A DNA stretch of 64,000 nt from Limnochorda pilosa (lineage in GTDB: Bacteria; Bacillota; Limnochordia; Limnochordales; Limnochordaceae): positions 2,976,001 to 3,040,000 of the forward strand of contig NZ_AP014924.1 in the NCBI RefSeq assembly GCF_001544015.1, written 5' to 3'. Each line of letters begins with the position of its first letter. Positions within the stretch are counted from its first letter, which is position 1. Positions 51,975-61,057 of this stretch are shown piece by piece. The notes under the pieces are model-generated. The model did not search any database and was not told the origin of the DNA. It was given only the letters and a program-made list of their open reading frames with translations. The translations under genes and the position numbers were made by a program.

Positions 51975-52005
51975 CCCCCCGGAGGCGTCACCAACCTCCG
52001 GGGGG
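51975..52005 (-). terminator. Stem-loop between dctP and dctQ
   Basis: An 11-base perfect stem (CCCCCCGGAGG / CCTCCGGGGGG) with a nine-base loop and no U-tract on the minus strand. Intercistronic hairpins after a binding-protein gene usually raise its level relative to the permeases. Confidence 0.6.
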
Positions 52006-52030
52006 GCTCGACGGGTTCCGGTAACGCAGC

Positions 52031-53263
52031 CTACGGCATGACGGGGTTCCCGGTGTAGGGCATGGAGGGCGTCCAGAACTCCTGCGCCTTGTTGCGAGCC
52101 CTTACCCTTTCCCGGAGTGTCATGACGTCGTCGTAGACACCGTGCTGCTGGGCAATCGCTCGGAGTTCCTCGTAGAGCTTTTCCAGTGTGGGCGGGGTAC
52201 GACCGAACATGTACGGCTGCTGCGAGTCACGCCAAAGCTGGACGTCCTTCAGGAATTGAACCATCGAGAAGGCAACCTTGGCATGATCCCGATTGGCACG
52301 GGCATCCGCGATAAGGAGCCTGTCGGCGATGGCCTGGAGCTCTGCGATGGCGTCGTCCTCGAGCCGGGTGATGGTTGTGCCTGCTTCGAGGAACTTGTCG
52401 GTGTACTCGCCGGAGCTGTACTCGAAGAACGTCCACGACCACATCATGGTGGCCATGGCGGCCTGCTTGAGGATGAACTTGGCGCGGTCGGGCAGTCGAT
52501 CATACGACTGCTTGTTGATCATGATCCCTGAGACCGGGCCGGGCTGGTGCCATCCGGGCTGGACGTTGTACTTGGTGACCTCCTGCAGGCCCATGCTCCA
52601 GTCGACCTCGGGAACGGAGAACTCCGCCCCATCAAGGACGCCTCGTTGCAGCGAGAGGTAGATCTCGGCGCCGGGGGTGAAGACGGGTGCCGCGCCGAGT
52701 TGCTCGAGGATTCGGGCCTGGTTTCGCCCGCATTGGCGCATCTTGATTCCGGCATAGTCCTGAAGCCTGCGGATAGGAACGTTCGTGCGCTGGCCGGATT
52801 CGGGGCTGGTCACCGAGTGCGGGAGCCACACCATTCCGTACTTGCCGTACATCTCTTGCGCCAGTTCGAAACCGCCGGCCTGCCAGTACCATACCATGTA
52901 GTCTCCCGGGGTGAAGATCATGGGGACCGACGTGAAGAGGGCGAAGACGGTGTTCTTCCCCTCCCAGTAACTGGGCCAGTCGCTGCCCAGGTCGAGCGCC
53001 CCCGTACTCACGGCGTCGAACAGCTCGTCCGAGGTGGTGACGAGTGTGCCTCCGTCGAAGTAGTCGACGTGGACAACCCCATCGGCGAGGACGTTAACCA
53101 GGTCTGCGAAGTACTTGTCCGGCCGCCATAGGGTGATCGAAGGCGCCCAGATGCTCTGCATGGTCAACCGAGCCGGTCGCTGCGCGCTGGCCGCTTCAGA
53201 AGGCGCTGCCGTGACAACGGCAAGGAACGCAACGAACACCATCGCGATGGACAGCTTCCTCAT
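52031..53263 (-). CDS. dctP: TRAP transporter substrate-binding protein (DctP/TakP type)
   Basis: 410 residues from ATG 53263 with GGGGAGG upstream. Signal peptide IAMVFVAFLAVVTAAPSEA. The binding fold shows SIWAPSITLWRPDKYFADLV, GIKMRQCGRNQARILEQLGA with the ligand-anchoring Arg, VLDGAEFSVPEVDW and GWHQPGPVSGIMIN, which places it near the 2-oxoacid (TakP) and mannitol/chloroaromatic branch. An organic acid ligand is likely. Confidence 0.92.
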   Translation of the reverse strand: MRKLSIAMVFVAFLAVVTAAPSEAASAQRPARLTMQSIWAPSITLWRPDKYFADLVNVLADGVVHVDYFDGGTLVTTSDELFDAVSTGALDLGSDWPSYWEGKNTVFALFTSVPMIFTPGDYMVWYWQAGGFELAQEMYGKYGMVWLPHSVTSPESGQRTNVPIRRLQDYAGIKMRQCGRNQARILEQLGAAPVFTPGAEIYLSLQRGVLDGAEFSVPEVDWSMGLQEVTKYNVQPGWHQPGPVSGIMINKQSYDRLPDRAKFILKQAAMATMMWSWTFFEYSSGEYTDKFLEAGTTITRLEDDAIAELQAIADRLLIADARANRDHAKVAFSMVQFLKDVQLWRDSQQPYMFGRTPPTLEKLYEELRAIAQQHGVYDDVMTLRERVRARNKAQEFWTPSMPYTGNPVMP

Positions 53264-53415
53264 GATCTTCGACACCTCCCCACTCGATTCATGGTTTGTC
53301 AGATCTTCCACCTTCGTCTCTCCTAACAGCGCCACGCTCCCCGGGTGCCTTCCGCCGACTTCATGTCTCTCTCCCGATCACACCCCTTCGACGGACTCCT
53401 GGGAGTGTACAGGTC

Positions 53416-54894
53416 TCACCAGCGGCTTATGACGACCTTGGTCTCGGTATAGAAGCGCACCGCGTCCTTGCCTGTGGCGTGCAGGTCCCCATAGAAGGAG
53501 GCCTTCCAGCCGGAGAAGGGAAGCCACGCCATCGGGGCAGCGACGCCGATGTTGACCCCCAGCATCCCAGCCCCGGCCAGATAGCGGAACTCCCGGGCGG
53601 CTGAGCCGCTACGGGTGAAGATGCTCGCAGCGTTTCCGTACTGGGACCGGTTGAGAATCTGTAGGGCTTCGTGCAGATCCGCCACCCGTATTACGGACAA
53701 GACGGGCCCGAAGATCTCCTCCCGGGCAATCACCATGCCCGGGTCCACGTGGTCGAAGATGGACGGTCCGAGATAGAAGCCGGTGGAGGGCCCCGTGATT
53801 CGCTTGTGGCTCCGACCATCCACCACCAGATGGGCACCCTCAGCCTGCCCCTTCTCGATGTATTGGAGAATCCGCTGCTTGTGCTCTGGCCGAATGACGG
53901 GTCCCATCTGGACATCCGCCTTCGAACCGTCGCCTACGACGAGATTCGCCGCCTCCTTGGAGAGACGCTCGACGAGAGGATCCGCCACCTCACCCACCGC
54001 GAGGACGACGCTCGCTGCCAGGCACCGCTCGCCAGCGTTGCCGAAAGCTGAGGCGAGGATGGCGTCCACGGTCCTGTCCAGGTCGGCATCGGGCATGACG
54101 ATCAGGTGGTTCTTGGCACCCGACATCGCCTGGACGCGCTTTCCCTCCCGGGAGGCCTTTTCGTAGACGTACTTCGCCACCGGCTGCGAGCCGACGAACG
54201 AAACCGCCTTCACCGCCGGCGCCTCCATGAGTTGCTCGGCCACTTCTTGCGCGCCGAAGACCACGTTCAAGACTCCCGGCGGCAGCCCGGCCTGCTCCAG
54301 CAGCTCGACCAGCCGCACGGCAGCCAGCGGCGTACGCTCCGAGGGTTTCAAGATGAACGTGTTCCCGCAGGCCAGCGCGATCGGGAACATCCAGAGTGGG
54401 ATCATGACAGGGAAGTTGAACGGGCAGAGGCCAGCCACCACTCCGATGGGCGCCCGAACCATCTCGTTGTCGATTCCCGGCGTCACGTCCTCGCTGAACT
54501 CGCCCAGAAGCAGGGTGGGAGCGCCGGTGGCAAACTCGACGACCTCGATCCCCCTGCGCACCTCGCCTCGTGCCTCGGCAAGCGTCTTACCGTTCTCCAA
54601 GGTGACGATCCGGGCCAGCTCCTCGAGATGGTCTTCCAGGAGCGCCTTGTAGCGAAAGAGCACCCTCGCCCGTTCAATGGCCGGTGTGGCCCGCCAAGCG
54701 TGGAACGCCTCGGCCGCCGCCGCCACCGCCTCGGACACTTCTTCGGATGTGCTGTAGGGCACCCGACCCAACAGCTCGCCGGTGGCCGGGTTGGGAATCT
54801 CGCGCACCTCTTCACTCCGGGACTCTCGCCATCTTCCACCTATGAACACCTTCAGCTTCGCTTCACTCGCACTCTGCAGCTCCATCGCCGCCAT
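53416..54894 (-). CDS. mmsA: CoA-acylating methylmalonate/malonate-semialdehyde dehydrogenase
   Basis: 492 residues. Catalytic C291 in GNAGERCLAAS. AMSGAKNHLIVMPDAD in place of the Glu-containing motif of hydrolytic aldehyde dehydrogenases is the mark of MmsA, as is the C-terminal SFYGDLHATGKDAVRFYTETKVV. The product is acetyl- or propionyl-CoA. Next to a class-III aminotransferase this suits beta-alanine or beta-aminoisobutyrate breakdown. Confidence 0.95.
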   Translation of the reverse strand: MAAMELQSASEAKLKVFIGGRWRESRSEEVREIPNPATGELLGRVPYSTSEEVSEAVAAAAEAFHAWRATPAIERARVLFRYKALLEDHLEELARIVTLENGKTLAEARGEVRRGIEVVEFATGAPTLLLGEFSEDVTPGIDNEMVRAPIGVVAGLCPFNFPVMIPLWMFPIALACGNTFILKPSERTPLAAVRLVELLEQAGLPPGVLNVVFGAQEVAEQLMEAPAVKAVSFVGSQPVAKYVYEKASREGKRVQAMSGAKNHLIVMPDADLDRTVDAILASAFGNAGERCLAASVVLAVGEVADPLVERLSKEAANLVVGDGSKADVQMGPVIRPEHKQRILQYIEKGQAEGAHLVVDGRSHKRITGPSTGFYLGPSIFDHVDPGMVIAREEIFGPVLSVIRVADLHEALQILNRSQYGNAASIFTRSGSAAREFRYLAGAGMLGVNIGVAAPMAWLPFSGWKASFYGDLHATGKDAVRFYTETKVVISRW

Positions 54895-54922
54895 CGCTCT
54901 CCCCCTCCCTCGGGAAGCCTAC

Positions 54923-56260
54923 TCAAGCAACCGCCGCCAGCGCCGAGTCGATGCCGGACACGCCTTCGTCGAGTTCTGCCTCGCTCGCTGTCAGTGGCGG
55001 GGCGACGTAGAGCAGGTTCCACCGGCCGTAGACGTAGACGTCTCGCGCCGCCAGCTGGCCTAACAGCTCTTTCATCCGACCAGGCCCCTTGGTGTTCCAC
55101 GGGACCCACGGCTCCCGGGTCTTGCGATCCGCCACCAGCTCGATGCCCCAGAACATCCCCTTACCTCGGACGTCGCCCACCACGGGATGTCTCTCAGCGA
55201 GGCGTCCCAGCTTCTCTCTCATCGCAACCTCCATCCGCGCTGCCCGCTCGACAAGCCCCTGTTCCTCGTAGACCTCCAGGTTCGCTAGACCGGCTGCGCA
55301 GGCAAGGGGGTGGCCCGAGTACGTGAGCCCGCCCCAGAAGACGTGCTCGTCGAAGTACCGGGCGATGGGCTGGGACATCATCACACCGCCGAGGGGCACG
55401 TAACCCGACGTGACACCTTTGGCGAAGGTGATCATGTCGGGTACGACGTCCCAGTGCTCAGCAGCGAACCACCGGCCCGTTCGGCCAAATCCGGTCATCA
55501 CCTCATCAAGGACCATGAGGATCCCGTGACGGGTGCAAACCTCCCGGACACCCCGCAGGTACCCGTCGGGCGGGACGATCAACCCACCGGATCCGATCAC
55601 CGGCTCCAGAAAGATGGCAGCGACGTTCTCCGGGCCTTCATAGAGGAGCACGTCCTCGAGGTGTTTCAACGCCGCCTCTGTCTCCTGTTCCGGCGGCACC
55701 CCGAAAGGGCTCCGATACGGGTAGGGGGTGAAGAAGTGGACCACCCCGGAGATTCCCGGCTCCACCGCCAGCCGCCGCTGGTCCCCGCTGAGGGTCATGG
55801 CACCTAAGGTAGCTCCGTGGTAAGAGCGGTACGACGCCAGCACCTTGTGGCGGCCCGTGTAAAGGCGGGCTATCTTGATCGCGTTCTCATTCGCCTCTGC
55901 CCCGCCTGAGGTAAAGAGCGTCTTGACCAGAGCCCCGCGAGGAGAGACCCTGCTGAGGGCATCGGCCAGCTGGGCTCGGACATCCGTGGCAAAGTTCGGT
56001 GTGACGTACGTGACCCTTCCCGCCTGACGCCGGATCGCCTCGACGACCTTCGGGTGGTTGTGACCGACGTTCACGCAAATCAAACCGGACGAGAAGTCCA
56101 GGATCCGCCGCCCATCCGGTGTGTAGAGGTAACTGCCCTCCGCGTGGTCGATGACGGTGTGCTTGAGACCGGCCTGGGCGGCCCACGAGACGAGCACTCG
56201 GTGTCGGGTCAGTTCGGCGATCTCTACCTCTCGACCGGGTAGCGCTTCGACCTGTGACAT
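54923..56260 (-). CDS. Class-III omega-aminotransferase (beta-alanine or taurine:pyruvate type)
   Basis: 445 residues; ATG eight bases after AAAGGGGA. PLP lysine K281 in FAKGVTSGYVPLGGV; D252 in LVLDEVMTGFGR; FTSGGAEANENAIKIARL and SYHGATLGAMTLSG bind the cofactor. The group includes beta-alanine:pyruvate and taurine:pyruvate aminotransferases. The adjoining mmsA, which would use malonate semialdehyde, favours beta-alanine; the pair mirrors the bauA arrangement. Twenty-eight bases separate it from mmsA, and PucR lies upstream. Confidence 0.9.
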   Translation of the reverse strand: MSQVEALPGREVEIAELTRHRVLVSWAAQAGLKHTVIDHAEGSYLYTPDGRRILDFSSGLICVNVGHNHPKVVEAIRRQAGRVTYVTPNFATDVRAQLADALSRVSPRGALVKTLFTSGGAEANENAIKIARLYTGRHKVLASYRSYHGATLGAMTLSGDQRRLAVEPGISGVVHFFTPYPYRSPFGVPPEQETEAALKHLEDVLLYEGPENVAAIFLEPVIGSGGLIVPPDGYLRGVREVCTRHGILMVLDEVMTGFGRTGRWFAAEHWDVVPDMITFAKGVTSGYVPLGGVMMSQPIARYFDEHVFWGGLTYSGHPLACAAGLANLEVYEEQGLVERAARMEVAMREKLGRLAERHPVVGDVRGKGMFWGIELVADRKTREPWVPWNTKGPGRMKELLGQLAARDVYVYGRWNLLYVAPPLTASEAELDEGVSGIDSALAAVA

Positions 56261-56624
56261 CCGAAGGTTCCCCTTTCGCTGCCTTCCCGTACCTTTTCGT
56301 TCTTTTTTGTGCCATCTGTTCCTTCCTTCGCCGTCGTGACACTCTGCCACCTTCTTCGTTGACACGGTGTCCCTATCCCAGCAGGGCGTCCATCCCGACT
56401 CGTCATCGACCGCTCCGCGCGTCGAGATGTCCTGATTGCCATCCGGTGTGCTGGGGACCGGAACGGGAGCATGGGGGAAGGAGCTCCAGATCGAGCCGGA
56501 GATCTTCCGAAGAGATGGGTCGAGACGGCCTCGAGAGCATCGAGGAAGAGAGGTCCGGCTCCATCCTGGGGAGAGATGGTCGCCAGCTGGCGACGGACCT
56601 ACGCGGAGATGACCGAACGAGGGG
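56261..56624. other. Control region between pucR and the aminotransferase
   Basis: Not coding as far as I can see. It must hold the promoter for the minus-strand aminotransferase operon. GACAC-G-GTGTC (56361-56371), about 100 bases before the start, is a perfect dyad and a candidate PucR site. No good -10/-35 pair was found. Confidence 0.4.
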
Positions 56625-58304
56625 TCACGTCATCAGCCTCAGGACGTCTTGCGCACGTAAGGCGAGGAGCAGCGCCGTCCGGTGGTCCGGACGCTGGAAG
56701 CCTGCACCCAGGAGCTCCTCCAAGCGCCGCATGCGTCGATAGAGGCTCTGGCGGCGCAGGTAGAGGCGGCGCGCCGCGGCTGAGACGTTCAGGTTCTCCT
56801 CCAGGAGAATCTCCAGGGTCCGCAACAAGGTGCGTCGCGTCTCCGGCGGCAGGGCCAGGATGGGGCCCAACTCGTCCGCGACCAGGCGTTCGATCTCAGG
56901 TCGCGGCGTGTTCAGGAGGAACCTATAGAGACTGATCTCCTCAAAGAACGCACTCTCCGGCGGAAACCCGGATCGAGTCTGGAAGTGCAGCGTGGTGAGG
57001 GCCTCGTCGTAAGCCGTCGCCAGTCCCTGCAGGCTCCTGCGCGCCCGGCCGATCCCGGCTCCAATCCTGAGTCCCGCGAACTTGCTCCTCGCTTCGGATC
57101 GAAGCCATTGAACCACAGCTCGGAACGCGTCCAGGAGACGGTCCGGCTGCTTGCTCGTCAGGATGACCTTCACCAGCTCGCCTCGAATCGAAGCGGCCAC
57201 CAACCAGGCTCCCGCGGCGGGAGCAGACGTGCCGGAAGGGACGTGAAAGGAGCTCTGGAGCATTTGGACGAGCATTCGCTGGCAGGAGGCCACCTCTTCG
57301 ACCGCCTGCTCGTTGGCAGGACCCGCGTGGGTGATTTCGACCACGAAGACCGCAAACCATTCGCCCACGGCCGCCCCACCGAGCCGTAGCCGCTCCCGCA
57401 ACAGCGGCTCGTCGACCTGTCCTGCCAGCAGGTCTTCAGCCAGCTCGCCCTTCACGGCGTGCAGCAACTCTTGCCGCTGCCGGCGGCGGAGCAGCTCGCA
57501 TCCAACGACCAAGGCGACCCGCTGCGCCAGGACTCTGTCGTGCTCGGGGTCCGTCTCTGTACCGAGCCAGATCGTCGCCCTGACCTGACCCGCGACGAAG
57601 ACCGGAACCCCTACGAATGTCCCCCGGTCTCTGGTCTCCACCATCCGATCATCGCCCGGGCTCGACGCAAGGAGCTCGTCAGGGATTCCTCTCTCTGGCT
57701 CGCCCGGTGGGAGGTAGATCCGGCGATCGGCCGTCACCACGTAGACGGGACGCCCCAGCTGGGAGGAGACCAGCCGGAGCATGCTTGAAATCCCACCCTC
57801 CTGCAAGAAGAGGCGCATCAGGTCCTCGGTCAGCCGATCTGCCTTCCTCAAGGGTCCATACCGGCGGTCGTAGATGAGGCGGCTGACCTCTTCCGTGATG
57901 GTACTGAACTTGACCTCGTGGCGAAAGACGATGAGGGGGAACCCAATGGCGTCGCTCACGCTCACCACCGGTTCCGGGGCCGAGGGAAGCCATTGAACCA
58001 GCTCGATCCCCACGCCGGCGGCGCCCGCCTGTGCGAGGGAACGAACGTACTCAGCCTGCTGTTGGGCGGACAGATCGCGAAGTTGCATGCCGGTGGTGAG
58101 CAGCAACTCGCCCCCGTTGAGCAGGCGTCCAATGTCCAACAGTTCGGAAACATGGATCCAGCGGACCTGGCGGTCGAGCCCGCTCACGCCAGCCAGGACC
58201 TCTGCGGTGGCCAACGACGGGAGCCCTAGGATATCCCGGACCGAGACTCCATACACTCTGCTCACTCCCGGGCCGACTGCCTCAGGCGTCACCTCGATCA
58301 CCAC
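56625..58304 (-). CDS. PucR family transcriptional activator
   Basis: About 559 residues from GTG 58304, seven bases after GAGGAG; ATG 58349 is an alternative start. The N-terminal PucR ligand domain begins VYGVSVRDILGLPSL and continues through WIHVSELLDIGRLLNGGELLLTTG. A GGDEF-like linker domain follows, and the C-terminal helix-turn-helix is LLRTLEILLEENLNVSAAARRLYLRRQSLYRRMRRLEELL. PucR proteins sense amines, purines or amino acids. Position ahead of the aminotransferase-mmsA genes suggests it controls them. Confidence 0.92.
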   Translation of the reverse strand: MVIEVTPEAVGPGVSRVYGVSVRDILGLPSLATAEVLAGVSGLDRQVRWIHVSELLDIGRLLNGGELLLTTGMQLRDLSAQQQAEYVRSLAQAGAAGVGIELVQWLPSAPEPVVSVSDAIGFPLIVFRHEVKFSTITEEVSRLIYDRRYGPLRKADRLTEDLMRLFLQEGGISSMLRLVSSQLGRPVYVVTADRRIYLPPGEPERGIPDELLASSPGDDRMVETRDRGTFVGVPVFVAGQVRATIWLGTETDPEHDRVLAQRVALVVGCELLRRRQRQELLHAVKGELAEDLLAGQVDEPLLRERLRLGGAAVGEWFAVFVVEITHAGPANEQAVEEVASCQRMLVQMLQSSFHVPSGTSAPAAGAWLVAASIRGELVKVILTSKQPDRLLDAFRAVVQWLRSEARSKFAGLRIGAGIGRARRSLQGLATAYDEALTTLHFQTRSGFPPESAFFEEISLYRFLLNTPRPEIERLVADELGPILALPPETRRTLLRTLEILLEENLNVSAAARRLYLRRQSLYRRMRRLEELLGAGFQRPDHRTALLLALRAQDVLRLMT

Positions 58305-58533
58305 GGCAAGCTCCTCAGAAACCAGACAGCCATGCTGAGGTAGGCCCATCCCCGGCCATCGCTGCCGCTACGTTAGCACGGCGCGCTCCGGGTCGTCAAC
58401 CTCCGGCGCGCCAAGCTCCGTAGCCTGCCACCGCCTACCGGTCGCTGGATCGCTTCGGCCCACGTCTCTGCCGACAGCCGACGCACGGGACGCGCCGGGC
58501 AGACCGCTGGCCTATCGACCTACCTGAGGGAGC

Positions 58534-59001
58534 TCAGGAGCCGGCCTCCATCAGGGGCCCTGGGTTCACCACCCGGACCGAGAAGAGCCAGAACCGACGG
58601 GAGCGCTCGTCGCCTCGCAGGGTCACCTCGGCGGTGACCCTGCCGCCGAAGAGGGAGAGATCCAGGGGCTCCACGGAGTAGACGTCCACCTGCCGGCCCA
58701 CCCAGGACGCCAGGGGGTCCAGGTCGTAGCCTGGAGCCGGGCGGCTCTCAAGGATCCTCAACCGCAGACGGTAGAGGGGCCGCTCGGGCTCTATCCCCTC
58801 CGCCGAGGCCCAGAGCACCTCGAACGCTTCGACCTCAGCTTCCACCGCACCCCGGTTCGGGGCCGCCGGCACTCCCTGTCCGGGAGCGGAGCCCAGCGGT
58901 CCCCACGTGACCACGGCGACGGTCGCGACGGCAAGCACGACAGTCACGACGAGGCCCTCTCTCCGACGCCACACCCGTGCGGCCACATCCCTCACCCCCA
59001 C
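58534..59001 (-). CDS. Membrane-anchored protein of unknown function
   Basis: 155 residues from GTG. One N-terminal transmembrane segment (GLVVTVVLAVATVAVVTWGPL), then an extracytoplasmic domain of mostly strands (EVEAFEVLWASAEG, LYRLRLRILESRPAPGY, VTAEVTLRGDERSRRFWLFSVRVV). No cysteine and no family recognised. It is divergent from the M6 protease gene. Confidence 0.6.
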   Translation of the reverse strand: MGVRDVAARVWRRREGLVVTVVLAVATVAVVTWGPLGSAPGQGVPAAPNRGAVEAEVEAFEVLWASAEGIEPERPLYRLRLRILESRPAPGYDLDPLASWVGRQVDVYSVEPLDLSLFGGRVTAEVTLRGDERSRRFWLFSVRVVNPGPLMEAGS

Positions 59002-59210
59002 CCGTTCTGCTGAGGCATTTCCCGGTGGCGACCCGCAGTTCCTCTTGGCCCGGCGGGAACGGACGTCCTGCGCCGGCCGCCCTGCACGAGCCTCTCCGTC
59101 GTCGAGGGTCGCCGTCCTGCCTCAACGCTGCGCCCGCGCAAGCCGATAAAGGATACCGCGGTTCGTTCAGCCCATCGGGCCGACCTGCCGGCGATTGCGG
59201 AGGTGTTCGC

Positions 59211-61043
59211 GTGCGACGGTTCACCCGGAACGCGAGATGGGTGCTCGTTCTTCTTGTATGGGTTTTTTCAACGTCGGCAGCCGGTGCCGTACCGGCGGCA
59301 CCCTTCCCGGCCGAGCTCGAACAGCCGGACGGCACCCGCTTCCTCGCCCGCCCATGGGGCGACGAGTGGCTCCACGGCTGGGAGACGGCTCACGGGTACA
59401 CCATCGTCACGGATCAGGCCGGGTGGTGGACGTACGCCCGGCGTTCAGCGTCGGGAGAGCTGGTCCCGTCCTCCGTTCGCGTGAACGGAGCAGCCCCCAC
59501 CCCTGTCGAGAAGCACCTGCGCCCCGCTCCATCGTTACAGCCCGGTGTGCGCGTCCAGGGGCTCGCCTGGTCCCAGCGCGCGGTGCCTCCGACCGGAACC
59601 GCCAACATCCCCGTCATTCTCATCAACTTCACCGACACGACCACGACCAACACCGCGGCCGAGTTCGAGGAGCTCCTCTTCGGGGATCATCCGGCCATCG
59701 CCACCGGCCCCGGCAGCATGAAGGATTACTACGAGGAGATCTCCTACAGAGTCTTCTCGGTGAGCAGCGGACCCGCCGGCATTCCCGACTGGTACACGGC
59801 GGCCCGCGAGGCCGCCTACTACGGGGCCAACGATGCCTCCGGATACGACGACCGTCCCGGCGACTTGGTGAGGGAGGCCGTCCAGCTCGCTGACGGCGCC
59901 ATCGACTTCTCCCGGTACGACAATGACGGCGACGGCCGGGTGGACGTGGTGATGATCGTCCACCAGGGCCGGGGCGAGGAGGCGGGCGGCGGTGCCGACA
60001 CCATCTGGTCACACCGTTGGAACCTTACCTCTGCGACTGGCAGCAGCATGACCCTCGATGGCGTCACCATAGACGACTACATCATCCAGCCCGAGCGCCT
60101 GTACGCCGACATGAGCACCATAGGCGTCTTCGCCCACGAGTTCGGCCACGCGCTGGGCCTGCCCGATCTCTACGACACGGACGGCGGGTCGGAAGGGATC
60201 GGGGAATGGGGTCTTATGGGCGGCGGGTCGTGGAACCAAGTGAGCCGCCCCGGCGACGCGCCCGCCCACATGACGGCCTGGAGCAAGGCCGTGCTCGGAT
60301 GGCTATCCCCCCATCAGATCAACGGCCCCCCGGCGACGTACTCGATCCCCAGCGCCCACGGCTCACCCACGGCCCTCCAGCTCCGCTTCAACGCCGCCGA
60401 GCCTGAGCTCGGGGGAGGCACCGGCGAGTACTTCCTCATCGAGAACCGCCAGAAGCAGGGCTTCGATGCCGGCCTGCCCGGGTCGGGTCTCCTCATCTGG
60501 CACGTCGACGAAAGCCGGACGTCGAACACAGACGAGACCCACCGACTCGTCGATCTGGAGGAAGCAGACGGGCTCGATCACCTGGACGCGAGCTTCAACC
60601 GGGGTGACCCCGGCGACCCCTTCCCCGGCAGCTCCAACAACACCGAGTTCAGCGCAACCACCGTGCCCGGCTCCCTGCTCTACGACGGCAGCGATCCCGG
60701 CTTCGTGGTCACCAGCATCAGCGCCTCGGCCCCCACCATGCAGGCCGAGGTCGGCTTTCCCGGCGCTCCGGTCTCCGAGATCCCGCTCACCCACGGGCCG
60801 AACCCGGCCCGGAGCAGTGCCACCTTCTCCTTCGAGCTGTACGGCCACCCGGCGACGCTCCACGTCTTCGACGTCGCCGGGCGGCTGGTCCACCGGGCGC
60901 CTCTCGCCTCCGACCAGACCGAGCACGTCTGGTCGCTCACGGACACGGCCGGGAGGCCCCTGGCCAACGGCCTCTACCTCTACGTGGTGATCCTTGACGA
61001 CGGAACCCGGTCGGCCGTCGAGAGGCTGGTGATCGAGCGATGA
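59211..61043 (+). CDS. Secreted M6-family metalloprotease with type-IX-like sorting domain
   Basis: 610 residues; GTG seven bases after GGAGGTG. Signal peptide WVLVLLVWVFSTSAAGAVPA. An N-terminal pro-region carries the YTIVTDQAGWWTYA pattern seen in immune-inhibitor-A type proteases. Zinc motif HEFGHALGLPDLYD with H309, E310, H313 and Asp319; a calcium-type loop DNDGDGRVD at 237-245; Met-turn region GEWGLMGGGSW. From about residue 525 the C-terminal domain has LTHGPNPARSS, LHVFDVAGRLVH, GLYLYVVILDDG and ERLVIER, matching the 26378 protein. An exported surface or released protease. The stop overlaps a potential start of the PorV-like gene. Confidence 0.9.
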   Translation: MRRFTRNARWVLVLLVWVFSTSAAGAVPAAPFPAELEQPDGTRFLARPWGDEWLHGWETAHGYTIVTDQAGWWTYARRSASGELVPSSVRVNGAAPTPVEKHLRPAPSLQPGVRVQGLAWSQRAVPPTGTANIPVILINFTDTTTTNTAAEFEELLFGDHPAIATGPGSMKDYYEEISYRVFSVSSGPAGIPDWYTAAREAAYYGANDASGYDDRPGDLVREAVQLADGAIDFSRYDNDGDGRVDVVMIVHQGRGEEAGGGADTIWSHRWNLTSATGSSMTLDGVTIDDYIIQPERLYADMSTIGVFAHEFGHALGLPDLYDTDGGSEGIGEWGLMGGGSWNQVSRPGDAPAHMTAWSKAVLGWLSPHQINGPPATYSIPSAHGSPTALQLRFNAAEPELGGGTGEYFLIENRQKQGFDAGLPGSGLLIWHVDESRTSNTDETHRLVDLEEADGLDHLDASFNRGDPGDPFPGSSNNTEFSATTVPGSLLYDGSDPGFVVTSISASAPTMQAEVGFPGAPVSEIPLTHGPNPARSSATFSFELYGHPATLHVFDVAGRLVHRAPLASDQTEHVWSLTDTAGRPLANGLYLYVVILDDGTRSAVERLVIER

Positions 61044-61057
61044 AGGGAGGAGACCGC

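Noticed and set aside
56341-56400. TTGACA at 56359 as a plus-strand promoter
   Set aside because: No -10 at a workable distance and no plus-strand gene follows; it overlaps the GACAC dyad.
46435-58349. Integrated element bounded by att sites
   Set aside because: Lower GC is visible but there is no integrase, tRNA or direct repeat at the ends.
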